Shown: positions 33,791 to 42,186 of the stretch, piece by piece
Layout of the letters: every line of letters starts with the position of its first letter
Position numbering within the stretch: the stretch's first letter is position 1
Assembly: GCA_964628515.1 (NCBI GenBank)
Contig: CAZVNZ010000012.1
Coordinates: forward strand, 20,801 to 84,800
Length of the DNA: 64,000 nucleotides
Direction of reading: 5' to 3'
Source of the DNA: CAZVNZ01 sp964628515
GTDB lineage: Bacteria > Bacillota > Clostridia > Christensenellales > Christensenellaceae
The notes under the pieces: generated by a model
Told to the model about the DNA's origin: nothing
Databases searched by the model: none
The model's input: only the letters and a program-made list of their open reading frames with translations
Position numbers and translations under genes: made by a program

Positions 33791-34354
33791 TTATATATTC
33801 ACTGTAACATAATTAGCATTTTTTAAACTTAAGTTTAAAAATTCCTCTGTATCTTTATCTTCAATACCTATTAAAAATGCGGAAATACAGCCGTAATGCC
33901 CAACTATTGCAATATTTTTATCCTTATATTCTTCCAGTATTTTTTTAATATACTTCTTGTTTTTTAGGCAAAATTCTGTCATGTTACTTCCGTTTGGGAA
34001 GGTAAAACTTTGCCAGTCTACCATGTACTCGTTCCATTCTATGGGATACTCTGTCATGGCTTCGTCAGCGGTTAGCCCTTCAAAATCGCCAAAAATAATT
34101 TCGTCTATTTCTTCTGTTTGTATAACTTCTTTTGGCTTGGTTGTAAGGGTATCCAAAATTATTTGCGCCGTTTGCACCACCCTTTTGCGTTTGCCGTATA
34201 AAAAAACGTCAAACACTTCGTCTTTTAGTTTTACTGCGGTTATTCCCACATTTTTTATGCCTTCCTCCGTAAGCTCGTAGTCTGTGACATTTGAAAAAAT
34301 GCCGTTTTCGTTTGCATGCGTTTCCCCATGCCTAATAAAAGTAATTTGTGTCAT
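33791..34354 (-). CDS. cobC: Histidine phosphatase, probable alpha-ribazole phosphatase
   Basis: A 187-residue phosphoglycerate-mutase-fold phosphatase. The phosphohistidine motif FIRHGETHANENG is at about 5-17 and the second histidine is in IVGHYGCISA. Its ATG overlaps the cobS stop by 4 bases (ATGA), so it is coupled to cobalamin synthesis; CobC removes the phosphate from alpha-ribazole phosphate or from cobalamin 5'-phosphate. ATG 34354 is preferred over an upstream in-frame ATG at 34387 because of this overlap. The pathway role comes from position, as the fold alone is unspecific. Confidence 0.82.
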   Translation of the reverse strand: MTQITFIRHGETHANENGIFSNVTDYELTEEGIKNVGITAVKLKDEVFDVFLYGKRKRVVQTAQIILDTLTTKPKEVIQTEEIDEIIFGDFEGLTADEAMTEYPIEWNEYMVDWQSFTFPNGSNMTEFCLKNKKYIKKILEEYKDKNIAIVGHYGCISAFLIGIEDKDTEEFLNLSLKNANYVTVNI

Positions 34355-35085
34355 AGTATCACCACCATCATCATTAAAAATATACATTCGCCTGCCTCGT
34401 TTGAGGCGCCTAATATGTCTCCTGTTGCACCGTCTATCTTTGCTTTGGAAATTTTATGCATAATAAAGCCTATAAACATCATCACCAAAGTAACAATAAG
34501 AGCATGAAATATGCCGATACATAAAATCAGAAATACCACACTAAGTATTAAAGCAATAATTATGTCTTTTGTCCTAACCATATCTATTATGTACTTGCCC
34601 AAACCCGTTTCTCTTGGGTATTTTGATAATTTTGCACATATAAACAGGGGTATTTTTCCACAAATTGGGGTTGCCAGTAAAATCAGCAAGGCATTGTGCT
34701 TTAGCGCACCTATCAGTATTACCTTTGCGGCCACCACAATTATTATTGCAAGCACGCCGTAAGTGCCCATTCTACTGTCTTTTAGGATTTCTAACGTGCG
34801 TTCTTTGGATTTTCGAGCAAAAAACGCATCGCTCATATCCGCAAAACCGTCTATATGAAACCCTCCCGTACATAAATATGCCGCCACAACACTAACAAGC
34901 CCTGCAAAATAAGGAATATTTAGAAAGCTTGCAGCAAAAAAAGCGGCCGCCATAACCGCACCTACAAATAAAGCCGCTATGGGAAAATAAGCGACGGATT
35001 TTGCGTAGTCCTCCCCCGTTACTTCAAATTGTTTTTTTAGGGGAAATCGGGTAAGCAGTTGAATGGCAAGCCCTAAATGCATCAT
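34351..35085 (-). CDS. cobS: Adenosylcobinamide-GDP ribazoletransferase (cobalamin synthase)
   Basis: A 244-residue polytopic membrane enzyme that joins alpha-ribazole (phosphate) to adenosylcobinamide-GDP. The hallmark GGFHIDGFADMSDAFFA (about 95-111) and ILKDSRMGTYGV are intact. It overlaps cobU upstream and cobC downstream by 4 bases each (ATGA at both junctions), a tightly coupled three-gene set. Confidence 0.95.
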   Translation of the reverse strand: MMHLGLAIQLLTRFPLKKQFEVTGEDYAKSVAYFPIAALFVGAVMAAAFFAASFLNIPYFAGLVSVVAAYLCTGGFHIDGFADMSDAFFARKSKERTLEILKDSRMGTYGVLAIIIVVAAKVILIGALKHNALLILLATPICGKIPLFICAKLSKYPRETGLGKYIIDMVRTKDIIIALILSVVFLILCIGIFHALIVTLVMMFIGFIMHKISKAKIDGATGDILGASNEAGECIFLMMMVVIL

Positions 35086-35645
35086 TTAATCTTTACCTCA
35101 ATTCCGCTTACGCATAAATAAACTTCCTGTGCTACATTTGCAATCAGCCTATTGCTTTGCCCTGCCACATCTCTAAAAATTCTGCCAAAGGCATAAGGAG
35201 GTACAAGCCCCATACCAAGCTCGTTTGACACCACTATAAAATCCGCATTAATGCTCTGCATAGCGCCTATTAGTTCTAAAATATTTTTTGAAACCGCACC
35301 CTCTATCTCCTGCTGTTCTTCGAAGGAAAGCACTTCCGTATTTTCCCAATTATCCTTAATTTTAAACATAAGGTTTGTAATATAAATAGTTATGCAATCT
35401 ATAATATATATACAGTTTTCTTCTTTTAAGTGATGATGAATGTTGTACGGACATTCCTTAGTAATAAAATCCTTTGGTCTGTCCTCTTGGTGTTTTTTGA
35501 TACGCAAATTCATTTCTTCATCTATATTTAAACCGGTAGCAACATAAATTACCTCTTTGTTATGTGCTTGGGACAGTTTTATTGCTAAGTTTTGAGCCGC
35601 CGTGCTTTTACCGCTGCGTGCTCCTCCCGTATAAAAAGTTATCAT
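35082..35645 (-). CDS. cobU: Adenosylcobinamide kinase/guanylyltransferase
   Basis: A 187-residue bifunctional enzyme that phosphorylates adenosylcobinamide and transfers GMP. It shows the P-loop TGGARSGKST (about 6-15), VATGLNIDEEMNLRIKKHQ (the segment that carries the guanylylated His in this family), and VVSNELGMGLVP. First gene of cobU-cobS-cobC. There is no close ribosome binding site: GGGAG lies about 14 bases away. No riboswitch is seen in the 113 bases upstream. Confidence 0.95.
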   Translation of the reverse strand: MITFYTGGARSGKSTAAQNLAIKLSQAHNKEVIYVATGLNIDEEMNLRIKKHQEDRPKDFITKECPYNIHHHLKEENCIYIIDCITIYITNLMFKIKDNWENTEVLSFEEQQEIEGAVSKNILELIGAMQSINADFIVVSNELGMGLVPPYAFGRIFRDVAGQSNRLIANVAQEVYLCVSGIEVKIK

Positions 35646-35663
35646 AGTATTGCTTAATCGCTC

Positions 35664-35699
35664 CCTTGTTATTGTGTCTGTTTTACCTTGTTATTGTGT
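35664..35699. repeat. Pair of 14-bp direct repeats upstream of cobU
   Basis: CCTTGTTATTGTGT occurs at 35664-35677 and again at 35686-35699, a period of 22 bases (about two helical turns), just upstream of cobU. It could bind a regulator or be a chance slippage product. Confidence 0.4.
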
Positions 35700-35726
35700 T
35701 ATTTTTCGGTAGCCTTATATATAATT

Positions 35727-35750
35727 GTAGCCGTGCATTGCCCGGCTTAC
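35727..35750 (-). terminator. Weak hairpin after the atp operon tail
   Basis: On the minus strand GTAAGCCG pairs with CGGCTAC with one bulged base and a 9-base loop, 9-32 bases after the stop of the flavin-binding-like gene. There is no clear T-run. Confidence 0.35.
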
Positions 35751-35758
35751 AGTTATAA

Positions 35759-36178
35759 CTAAATTACATCAAATGATTGAGAGGCTAAATTACTGTAATA
35801 TTTACCGCAGATTGCGGTAAATTTAAGTACACAGTAGTCAGGGTCTGTAACCCCCAATTTGTAGTATTGAGTGTCCCCCTTTTCCCATATCATATCCTTT
35901 GCCGTTTGGTCCTCTAAAACCTCCATTGTACCTTTTAGTATACACCCTTTAAAAAAGGTTTTATCATAAAAATAAATGCTTGCTTTGTTGTTTGCCCTGT
36001 ATTGCGCCACCCCTGCCGATGAGGTATTTGTGGTAAAATAAAAGGTTTTAAGCCCCACACGTTTTCTTGGAGCAAGCATAGCTTTAATGTTTGGAAAACC
36101 CTCTTCGTCCATAGATGCAATACAGGCTGTTTTTTGAGATTCCACAAGCTTTTCCGCTGATTTTAGAATATCTTTCAT
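35759..36178 (-). CDS. Pyridoxamine 5'-phosphate oxidase-family (split-barrel flavin-binding) protein
   Basis: A 139-residue split-barrel protein. It shows TACIASMDEEGFPNIKAM (about 17-34), FYFTTNTSSAG, ASIYFYDKTFFKGCILKGTMEVL and a C-terminal strand, as in small FMN- or F420-binding members of the PNPOx-like group. The exact cofactor and reaction are unknown. It lies 33 bases after atpC on the same strand, so it is probably the last gene of the atp transcript. Confidence 0.8.
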   Translation of the reverse strand: MKDILKSAEKLVESQKTACIASMDEEGFPNIKAMLAPRKRVGLKTFYFTTNTSSAGVAQYRANNKASIYFYDKTFFKGCILKGTMEVLEDQTAKDMIWEKGDTQYYKLGVTDPDYCVLKFTAICGKYYSNLASQSFDVI

Positions 36179-36211
36179 GTTGCCAGCTCCTTTAGTATAA
36201 TTATTTGTATT

Positions 36212-36625
36212 TTAAAGAGTAATTTTGCGTTTAGACAGGCTTAGCCTTGCCATAGCACGTGCAAGGGCGATTTTGTTTCTTCTGTACTCTTCCTCGCTGT
36301 GTTTTTGACGTATCCGTTCCTCCGCACGTTCTTTTGCTCTTTCCGCACGTTTAATATCTATTTCTTCCGGCCATTCTGCCGCTTGGCTAAAAATTATGGT
36401 TTCGTCCGGACGTACTTCCATAAACCCTTCCGCCACCGAACAAGCCACCCATTTTTTGCCGGTATTTATACGCACTTCCCCCGGTACAATTTCCGCAACA
36501 ATAGTCTCGTGTCCTTTTTGTATTGACATTTGCCCGTCCTCTGTTGGGAAAATAACGGATACTATCTCCTCGCAAAAAAAGGAGCGTTCCGGCGTTAGTA
36601 TTTCCATTAAAAATGTGGATGCCAT
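36212..36625 (-). CDS. atpC: ATP synthase epsilon subunit
   Basis: A 137-residue epsilon subunit: an N-terminal beta sandwich (LMEILTPERSFFCEEI to GFMEVRPDETIIFSQ, about 6-85) and a C-terminal two-helix tail (RAERAKERAEERIRQKH and NKIALARAMARL, about 92-130) that in other species can inhibit ATP hydrolysis. It starts 5 bases after the beta gene stop. Confidence 0.94.
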   Translation of the reverse strand: MASTFLMEILTPERSFFCEEIVSVIFPTEDGQMSIQKGHETIVAEIVPGEVRINTGKKWVACSVAEGFMEVRPDETIIFSQAAEWPEEIDIKRAERAKERAEERIRQKHSEEEYRRNKIALARAMARLSLSKRKITL

Positions 36626-36630
36626 AGCTA

Positions 36631-38037
36631 TTACTCCATATCCTTTGCTTTAGCTTTTACGTCCTCTATACCCCCTGCCATAAAAAACGCCTGTTCGGGT
36701 AAATCGTCTACCTCACCGTTTAGTATAGCCTCGAAACTTTCTATCGTTTCTTTTAGAGGTACAAATTTGCCTTCAATACCTGTGTATACAGATGCAACAA
36801 ACATAGGTTGAGACAAAAATCTCTGTATTTTTCTTGCTCTAAACACAAGCATTTTATCCTCGGGTGCAAGCTCTTCCATACCCAATATGGATATGATGTC
36901 TTGCAATTCTTTATACCTTTGCAACACTTGCTGTACCTTGTTTGCCACTTCGTAGTGCTTGCTTCCCACAATACGTGGGTCTAATATACGAGAGGAGGAT
37001 TCTAAAGGGTCTACCGCCGGGTAGATACCTAACTCGGATACACTCCTTGATAATACTGTTGTTGCATCTAAGTGAGTAAAGGTTGTTGCGGGCGCAGGGT
37101 CGGATAAATCGTCCGCAGGTACGTAAATTGCTTGCACCGATGTTATAGAGCCGTGTTTTGTGGATGTAATCCGCTCCTCTAATGCCCCAAGCTCGTTTGC
37201 AAGAGTGGGTTGATACCCAACCGCAGAGGGTATTCTGCCAAGTAATGCAGAAACTTCCGATCCTGCCTGTATAAACCTGTAAATATTATCTATAAAGAGC
37301 AATACGTTTTGCCCTGTTTCGTCCCTTAAATATTCTGCCATTGTAAGCCCTGTCATAGCTACACGCATACGAGAGCCGGGTGGCTCGTTCATCTGCCCAA
37401 AGGCAAGTGCGGTTTTTTCCAGCACTCCGCTTTCTGCCATTTCGGAAATTAAGTCGTTGCCCTCTCTGCTACGCTCGCCCACTCCGCAAAATACAGAGTA
37501 ACCGCCGGATTCTGTGGCTATATTGTGTATAAGCTCGTTTATAAGCACCGTTTTTCCAACTCCGGCACCACCAAACAAACCTATTTTACCACCTTTTGCA
37601 TAAGGTGCAAGCAAATCTATAACTTTAAGCCCCGTTTCAAAAACCTCGCTTACAGGATTTTGCTCGGAAAAATCGGGGGCACTTCTGTATATGGACATAT
37701 ATTTTTCCGCTTCTATTTCCTCTTTGCCGTCTATTGCCCTGCCCATAACGTTTACCACACGTCCGAGAATATTTTTGCCCACAGGTATTGTTATGGGTTC
37801 TCCCGTGTTATGTACCGTCATACCACAATAAGTGCCTTCCGTTGCTTCAAGGGCGATACATCTTACAACGTTATTGCCTATTTGAGAGGCAACCTCCATC
37901 CAAATACGTTTGCCCTCGTTTTCAATATATAAAGCCGTGTTTATACCCGGTTTTGTCTTTTCTTCAAATTGTACATCCAATACAGGCCCTGCTATTTTTA
38001 CAACCTTTCCCTGACTGATGTCTTTAAAATCATACAT
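36631..38037 (-). CDS. atpD: ATP synthase beta subunit
   Basis: A 468-residue catalytic subunit. It shows the P-loop GGAGVGKTVL (about 156-165), the catalytic glutamate in GVGERSREGNDL, DNIYRFIQAGSEVSALLGR, and the DELSD-like region (YKELQDIISILGMEELAPED). ATG 38037 follows AGGAG by 7 bases and gives the standard N-terminus; a longer frame starting 48 bases upstream overlaps atpG and is rejected. Note DNIYRF where most species have DNIFRF. Confidence 0.96.
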   Translation of the reverse strand: MYDFKDISQGKVVKIAGPVLDVQFEEKTKPGINTALYIENEGKRIWMEVASQIGNNVVRCIALEATEGTYCGMTVHNTGEPITIPVGKNILGRVVNVMGRAIDGKEEIEAEKYMSIYRSAPDFSEQNPVSEVFETGLKVIDLLAPYAKGGKIGLFGGAGVGKTVLINELIHNIATESGGYSVFCGVGERSREGNDLISEMAESGVLEKTALAFGQMNEPPGSRMRVAMTGLTMAEYLRDETGQNVLLFIDNIYRFIQAGSEVSALLGRIPSAVGYQPTLANELGALEERITSTKHGSITSVQAIYVPADDLSDPAPATTFTHLDATTVLSRSVSELGIYPAVDPLESSSRILDPRIVGSKHYEVANKVQQVLQRYKELQDIISILGMEELAPEDKMLVFRARKIQRFLSQPMFVASVYTGIEGKFVPLKETIESFEAILNGEVDDLPEQAFFMAGGIEDVKAKAKDME

Positions 38038-38053
38038 ATTGGTTCTCCTACTA

Positions 38054-38917
38054 TTATTTACTGATTGCTTCCATTGCGCCCACAATCTCGGAAATTTCGC
38101 TTGTTATTGCTTGCTGTCTTGCTCTGTTTAGCTTTAGCTGAAGTTTTTCCACAATTTCGTCCGCATTTTTAGTTGCGCTATCCATTGCCATCATTCGTGC
38201 GCTGTTTTCACTTGCAAAGCTTTGGATTAACGCACCGTATAAAATACCGATTATAAGCTGAGGTACAAGCATATCAAACACCCTTCTCGGAGAAGGATGA
38301 TAGCTTAGCTCCTCGCCGTAATCAAGCTCAACGGTAACATCGTCTAAATCCTCTAATTCTACGGGTAAAAGTCTCATGGCAATAGGCTCTTGTTTGACGG
38401 AGGAGTAGTATCTTGTGTAAATAAGGTACACTTCCTTCATAATATTATCCCTAAAAAGTTTGGAAATATCGTTAGCCAAATTACGTGCTTCGTATAACGT
38501 TGGGTTTTGAGAAATGTGTAAATACTCTAAGTCTATGGGAAGACCTTTTCTCTCAAAAAACGCACGTGCCTCCTGCCCTATTGTTATTATAAACTTTTCC
38601 CCTTTACTCATAAAATTATAGGCATAGTTTAAAATATTGTAGTTGTACCCTCCGCACAACCCTTTATCTGCCGCAATTACTATATAGGCAGGTACTCCTG
38701 CTTCGTGCTTTGTTAGAAAGGTGTGTTGCAACTCGTGGGAATGAATTAAAATATCCTTAAGCGCAGCACGCACCCTGTTAAAATAAATTAAGTTAGTATC
38801 GTACCTTTGTATTGCTTTTTGCATTTTAGAGGTAGAAATTAACTTCATAGCACCGGTAATCTGCCGTGTATCTTTAATTGCTTTAATACTGTTTTTTACT
38901 CCGGACGCATTATTCAT
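38054..38917 (-). CDS. atpG: ATP synthase gamma subunit
   Basis: A 287-residue rotor shaft. The N-terminal coiled helix (IKAIKDTRQITGAMKLISTSKM, split here as IKAIKDTRQITGAMK then LISTSKM) and the C-terminal helix (RARQQAITSEISEIVGAMEA) are conserved, with DKGLCGGYN between. It overlaps the end of the alpha gene by 8 bases. Residues 200-235 form an acidic insertion (VELEDLDDVTVELDYGEEL) of the kind found in other Firmicutes. Confidence 0.95.
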   Translation of the reverse strand: MNNASGVKNSIKAIKDTRQITGAMKLISTSKMQKAIQRYDTNLIYFNRVRAALKDILIHSHELQHTFLTKHEAGVPAYIVIAADKGLCGGYNYNILNYAYNFMSKGEKFIITIGQEARAFFERKGLPIDLEYLHISQNPTLYEARNLANDISKLFRDNIMKEVYLIYTRYYSSVKQEPIAMRLLPVELEDLDDVTVELDYGEELSYHPSPRRVFDMLVPQLIIGILYGALIQSFASENSARMMAMDSATKNADEIVEKLQLKLNRARQQAITSEISEIVGAMEAISK

Positions 38918-40718
38918 CTTTTGCTACCCTACTGTCCACTAAAAAGGATTTTCTAAACTCTATTGCGTTTTCTACTATGGAGTCCTCTTGCTCTTTTGTA
39001 AGAGAACCGTTTTCGTTGACTGCTTCTACAATTAAGGCGCATGCAACATTAATATAGTTTAGGTAGCCCGAAACAAATTCTGCCACACGGTTTTCCGGCA
39101 CTTCCATAAGTACCTTGTGGGCTGCCATACAAAGTATAAGCACTTGGTCTGTAACGCTGTAAGGCTTGTATTGAGGCTGTTTTAGTGCATTTGTTAAACG
39201 CAATCCGTTAGCCAGAGTATCCCTTGTGGTTTTGTCTAAGTCTGATGCAAATTGAGCAAACACCGCAAGCTCTCTGTATTGGGCAAGCTCTATTCTAAGA
39301 GGGCCTGCCACCTTGCGCATTGCGCTTATTTGAGCACTACCCCCAACACGAGATACCGAAAGCCCTACGTTTATGGCAGGACGTTGTCCCGAGTTAAACA
39401 GCTCGGCTTCCAAATAAATTTGCCCGTCTGTAATAGAAATTACGTTTGTGGGAATATACGAAGAAATATCTCCATCTTGAGTTTCTATAATAGGCAAAGC
39501 CGTCATAGAACCGCCACCTAATTTATCGCTTAGTTTTGCCGCTCTTTCAAGGAGTCTTGAGTGCAAATAAAATACGTCTCCGGGGTATGCTTCTCTGCCC
39601 GGCGGACGTCTTAGCAGTAAGGACATTGTCCTGTATGCAACTGCGTGTTTAGATAAATCATCATAAACCACAAGCACGTCTTTGCCTTTATACATAAACT
39701 CCTCTGCAATAGCACACCCTGCATAAGGGGCTATATACTGCATGGGTGCAGCATCGCTTGCCGTTGAGGCAACAACCGTGGTGTACGTCATTGCACCAAA
39801 CTCTTCTAACCTGCTTACAATTTCTGAAATTGTAGACGCTTTTTGAGCTATTGCAACATAAACGCAAATTACACCCGTATTTCTTTGGTTGATAATGGTA
39901 TCTATGGCAATAGCGGTTTTACCCGTTTGCCTGTCCCCTATTATAAGCTCTCTTTGTCCTCTGCCTATGGGTATCATGGCATCTATTGCCATTATGCCCG
40001 TTTGCAAAGGTTGGTTTACCGATTGTCTTTGTATAATGGGTGGTGCTTCCGTTTCTATGTTTCGGAAGTTTTCTGTTTTTACCGGGCCGTTGCTGTCTAA
40101 GGGGTGTCCTAATGGGTTTATTACCCTGCCAAGCATTTCTTCCCCTACGGGAACACGCACCACACTACCCGTATGGCGTACCATAGAGCCTTCCGTTACG
40201 GCTGTTGTGCCGTTTAAAAGCACTGTACCCACCGTATCCGTTTCTAAGTTCATAACAATACCGTAGGCATCCTTTTCAAATTGCAAAAGTTCTCCATATT
40301 TACAGTTTTCAAGACCTCTAACCGTTACAACACCATCGCCCACACTGCTTACAATACCTATTTTAGCAATATCGTAATCGTTTTTAAAATCTGCTATTCG
40401 GTTTTGGAGTTCTTGCTCCCCGTATAAATTGCTATCATTCATATTTCCCTTTATCGCACTAAGCACGTCATCTATGTTGATGGTGCTTTCGTCGTGTCCT
40501 TCCGTCATATAGTTGTTCATTCGTTTTAAATATGATTTTATGCTTAAATCGTAAATAGTGTTGTTTGCGGTTACAACAAAACCGCCTAACAGGCTTTCGT
40601 CCATATCTATTTTAAAATCTATTTCGCAGTTAAGCAAATGTTCAAATTTTCTTTTAATATCCTCTATTTCTTCTAATTTAAGTGCCGAGGCACAAACTAA
40701 TTTACCGTCTATTTTCAA
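38910..40718 (-). CDS. atpA: Fusion: delta-subunit C-terminal domain joined to ATP synthase alpha subunit
   Basis: A 602-residue protein, about 100 longer than normal alpha. Residues 95-602 are a standard alpha subunit: P-loop GDRQTGKTAI, VYVAIAQKAST, the arginine finger in SVSRVGGSAQ, and a complete C-terminus. Residues 1-70 read as the C-terminal domain of delta (AtpH): an LVCA-type strand, a helix, IDFKIDMDESLLGGFVVT (compare delta IDKSVMAGVIIR), then YDLSIKSYLKRM (compare DGSVRGRLERL). Residues 80-92 (INIDDVLSAIKGN) resemble the alpha N-terminal helix that normally binds delta. No separate atpH lies in the operon, and the delta N-terminal domain is absent. Start is TTG 40718, with AAGGTGG 8 bases upstream in the last codons of atpF. 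Internal ATGs at 40508 and 40442 exist. Confidence 0.9.
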   Translation of the reverse strand: MKIDGKLVCASALKLEEIEDIKRKFEHLLNCEIDFKIDMDESLLGGFVVTANNTIYDLSIKSYLKRMNNYMTEGHDESTINIDDVLSAIKGNMNDSNLYGEQELQNRIADFKNDYDIAKIGIVSSVGDGVVTVRGLENCKYGELLQFEKDAYGIVMNLETDTVGTVLLNGTTAVTEGSMVRHTGSVVRVPVGEEMLGRVINPLGHPLDSNGPVKTENFRNIETEAPPIIQRQSVNQPLQTGIMAIDAMIPIGRGQRELIIGDRQTGKTAIAIDTIINQRNTGVICVYVAIAQKASTISEIVSRLEEFGAMTYTTVVASTASDAAPMQYIAPYAGCAIAEEFMYKGKDVLVVYDDLSKHAVAYRTMSLLLRRPPGREAYPGDVFYLHSRLLERAAKLSDKLGGGSMTALPIIETQDGDISSYIPTNVISITDGQIYLEAELFNSGQRPAINVGLSVSRVGGSAQISAMRKVAGPLRIELAQYRELAVFAQFASDLDKTTRDTLANGLRLTNALKQPQYKPYSVTDQVLILCMAAHKVLMEVPENRVAEFVSGYLNYINVACALIVEAVNENGSLTKEQEDSIVENAIEFRKSFLVDSRVAKDE

Positions 40719-40721
40719 CTC

Positions 40722-41201
40722 TTAGCCCACCTTTTCAAAAAATTCGTCAATAATTTTTTTATTATCGGCAAGAGAAATTTCTCGACGCAAAACCTTCTCG
40801 GCAATTTGTATTGCCATATCCGTTACATCTTGGCGCATTTCTGCTACCGCAAGTTGTTTTTGCTGAGTAATTTGCTTGGTGGCAAGAAGTTTCATCGTTG
40901 CAACATCCTCTACCGCTTGGTCCATAATTTGAGTGGCTTGAGTATCTGCAAGTTGCTTGCTTTTGCTTATTAGCTGAGCCGCTAAATCTTGGGCATTAGC
41001 CACCATTTCGTCGTACTTAGCTTTAAGTTGCTCTGCCTGTGTTTGCTTTTGCGCCGCCTCGTCTAACTGCTTTTGTATGTCGTCCGTACGTGCATTTAAA
41101 AACTTAACAATAGGCTTGTACAACAGTTTTCTGAGCACAAGAAACAGTATTATAATGTTCACGATATATAGAAGAATTTCTATAAAGTTAATATCCATCA
41201 T
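40722..41201 (-). CDS. atpF: ATP synthase b subunit
   Basis: A 159-residue stator protein: one N-terminal membrane helix (about 5-25), then a long polar helix with Gln/Ala/Lys repeats, and an ordinary C-terminus (AEKVLRREISLADNKKIIDEFFEKVG, quoted here as AEKVLRREIS then the DEFFEKVG end). There is no delta fusion at its C-terminus, unlike mycobacterial b-delta. It ends 3 bases before the delta-alpha fusion gene, whose ribosome binding site it contains. Confidence 0.94.
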   Translation of the reverse strand: MMDINFIEILLYIVNIIILFLVLRKLLYKPIVKFLNARTDDIQKQLDEAAQKQTQAEQLKAKYDEMVANAQDLAAQLISKSKQLADTQATQIMDQAVEDVATMKLLATKQITQQKQLAVAEMRQDVTDMAIQIAEKVLRREISLADNKKIIDEFFEKVG

Positions 41202-41223
41202 TTTACCCCGGTTAATTTATTTT

Positions 41224-41454
41224 TTATTGCCCCATTGTAAATATCATAATAATAGAAATAACAAAGCCGTAAATAGCTGTGGATTCTGCAAGCGCCATAC
41301 CTATTAGCAATACTTGGTTAATTTTACCCGTTGCCTCCGGTTGTCTTGCCACCGCCTCGCAAGCCTTGCTTGTTGCAATACCCATACCTATACCTGCGCC
41401 AAAGCCTGTTAAAACGGCAATACCTGCACCAATAGCTACTAAACCAATATCCAT
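41224..41454 (-). CDS. atpE: ATP synthase c subunit
   Basis: A 76-residue two-helix rotor-ring subunit. The polar loop ARQPEA is at 36-41 and the ion-binding carboxylate is E57 in ALAESTAIYG. S58, T59 and Y62 are as in Na+-binding c subunits such as Ilyobacter tartaricus (E65, S66, T67, Y70). The position matching the Na+-binding Gln32 is Met24, so the Na+ signature is incomplete. GGAGG lies upstream of ATG. Confidence 0.95.
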   Translation of the reverse strand: MDIGLVAIGAGIAVLTGFGAGIGMGIATSKACEAVARQPEATGKINQVLLIGMALAESTAIYGFVISIIMIFTMGQ

Positions 41455-41508
41455 AATGTTCTACCTCCAAAAAATTTAAAAAATATAATAACTGTTATAT
41501 GTATATGT

Positions 41509-42186
41509 CTACTCCAACCTTTCGTGGATGAATGACATAGTCAACATTGTAAACACGTATGCCTGCATGCCTAAATGGAATAATATAAAATATATAGATG
41601 CAAAAGCAGGTATACCAATGGCAAAATAGCCAAGACCGCTGTATATCATATCCATTACCACCAACCCCGAGAATAAATTACCGAATAACCGGCAAGCAAG
41701 GGATATTGGCACCGCAATGGAAGTAAGCACGTTTATGGGTGCCATAAACGCCTTAGGCACACCGTAAGTTTTTAGCCAGCCCACAACCCCTTTAAATCTT
41801 ATGGAAAAGGCAATAATAAGTACAAAAGACATAATTGCAAGCCCAAGAGTAAAGTTTAAGTCGGTCATTGGGGAGCGCACTCCGATGTACTCGGAAAAAC
41901 CGCCTATAATAATAAAAGCAAATAGGGTTAAAATATAAGGCGCAATAATACTGCCCTTATCCCCAAGTGTAGAACCGCAAAACTTATTTACACCTTCCAC
42001 CGCAATTTCCAATACATTTTGCAAACCCTTAGGCACCGCTTTAAAGTTACGCAAAACTCCATACCTAAAAATTAATGCAAGGGCAATAATAATCAGGCTT
42101 ACTATAAAAGCCGTGCGTAGTGTTTCACTTACCGTAAAAAGTCCGAATATGCTAACCTTATCCGGAAAGACGCTGGGTATCTCCAT
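41509..42186 (-). CDS. atpB: ATP synthase a subunit
   Basis: A 225-residue membrane subunit that carries the ion half-channels. The essential arginine is in SLACRLFGNLFSG (about 161-173). Hydrophobic helices before and after, and the C-terminal FHLGMQAYVFTMLTMSF, match the family. Its ATG overlaps the stop of the upstream small gene by one base (TAATG). Confidence 0.93.
   Translation of the reverse strand: MEIPSVFPDKVSIFGLFTVSETLRTAFIVSLIIIALALIFRYGVLRNFKAVPKGLQNVLEIAVEGVNKFCGSTLGDKGSIIAPYILTLFAFIIIGGFSEYIGVRSPMTDLNFTLGLAIMSFVLIIAFSIRFKGVVGWLKTYGVPKAFMAPINVLTSIAVPISLACRLFGNLFSGLVVMDMIYSGLGYFAIGIPAFASIYFILFHLGMQAYVFTMLTMSFIHERLE

Noticed and set aside
35646..35758. Second cobalamin riboswitch before cobU
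   Set aside because: None of the conserved aptamer blocks (GCCCCCGC, B12 box) is present.
38038..38085. Longer start for atpD
   Set aside because: The extra 16 codons overlap atpG and lack a ribosome binding site; ATG 38037 has AGGAG at 7 bases.
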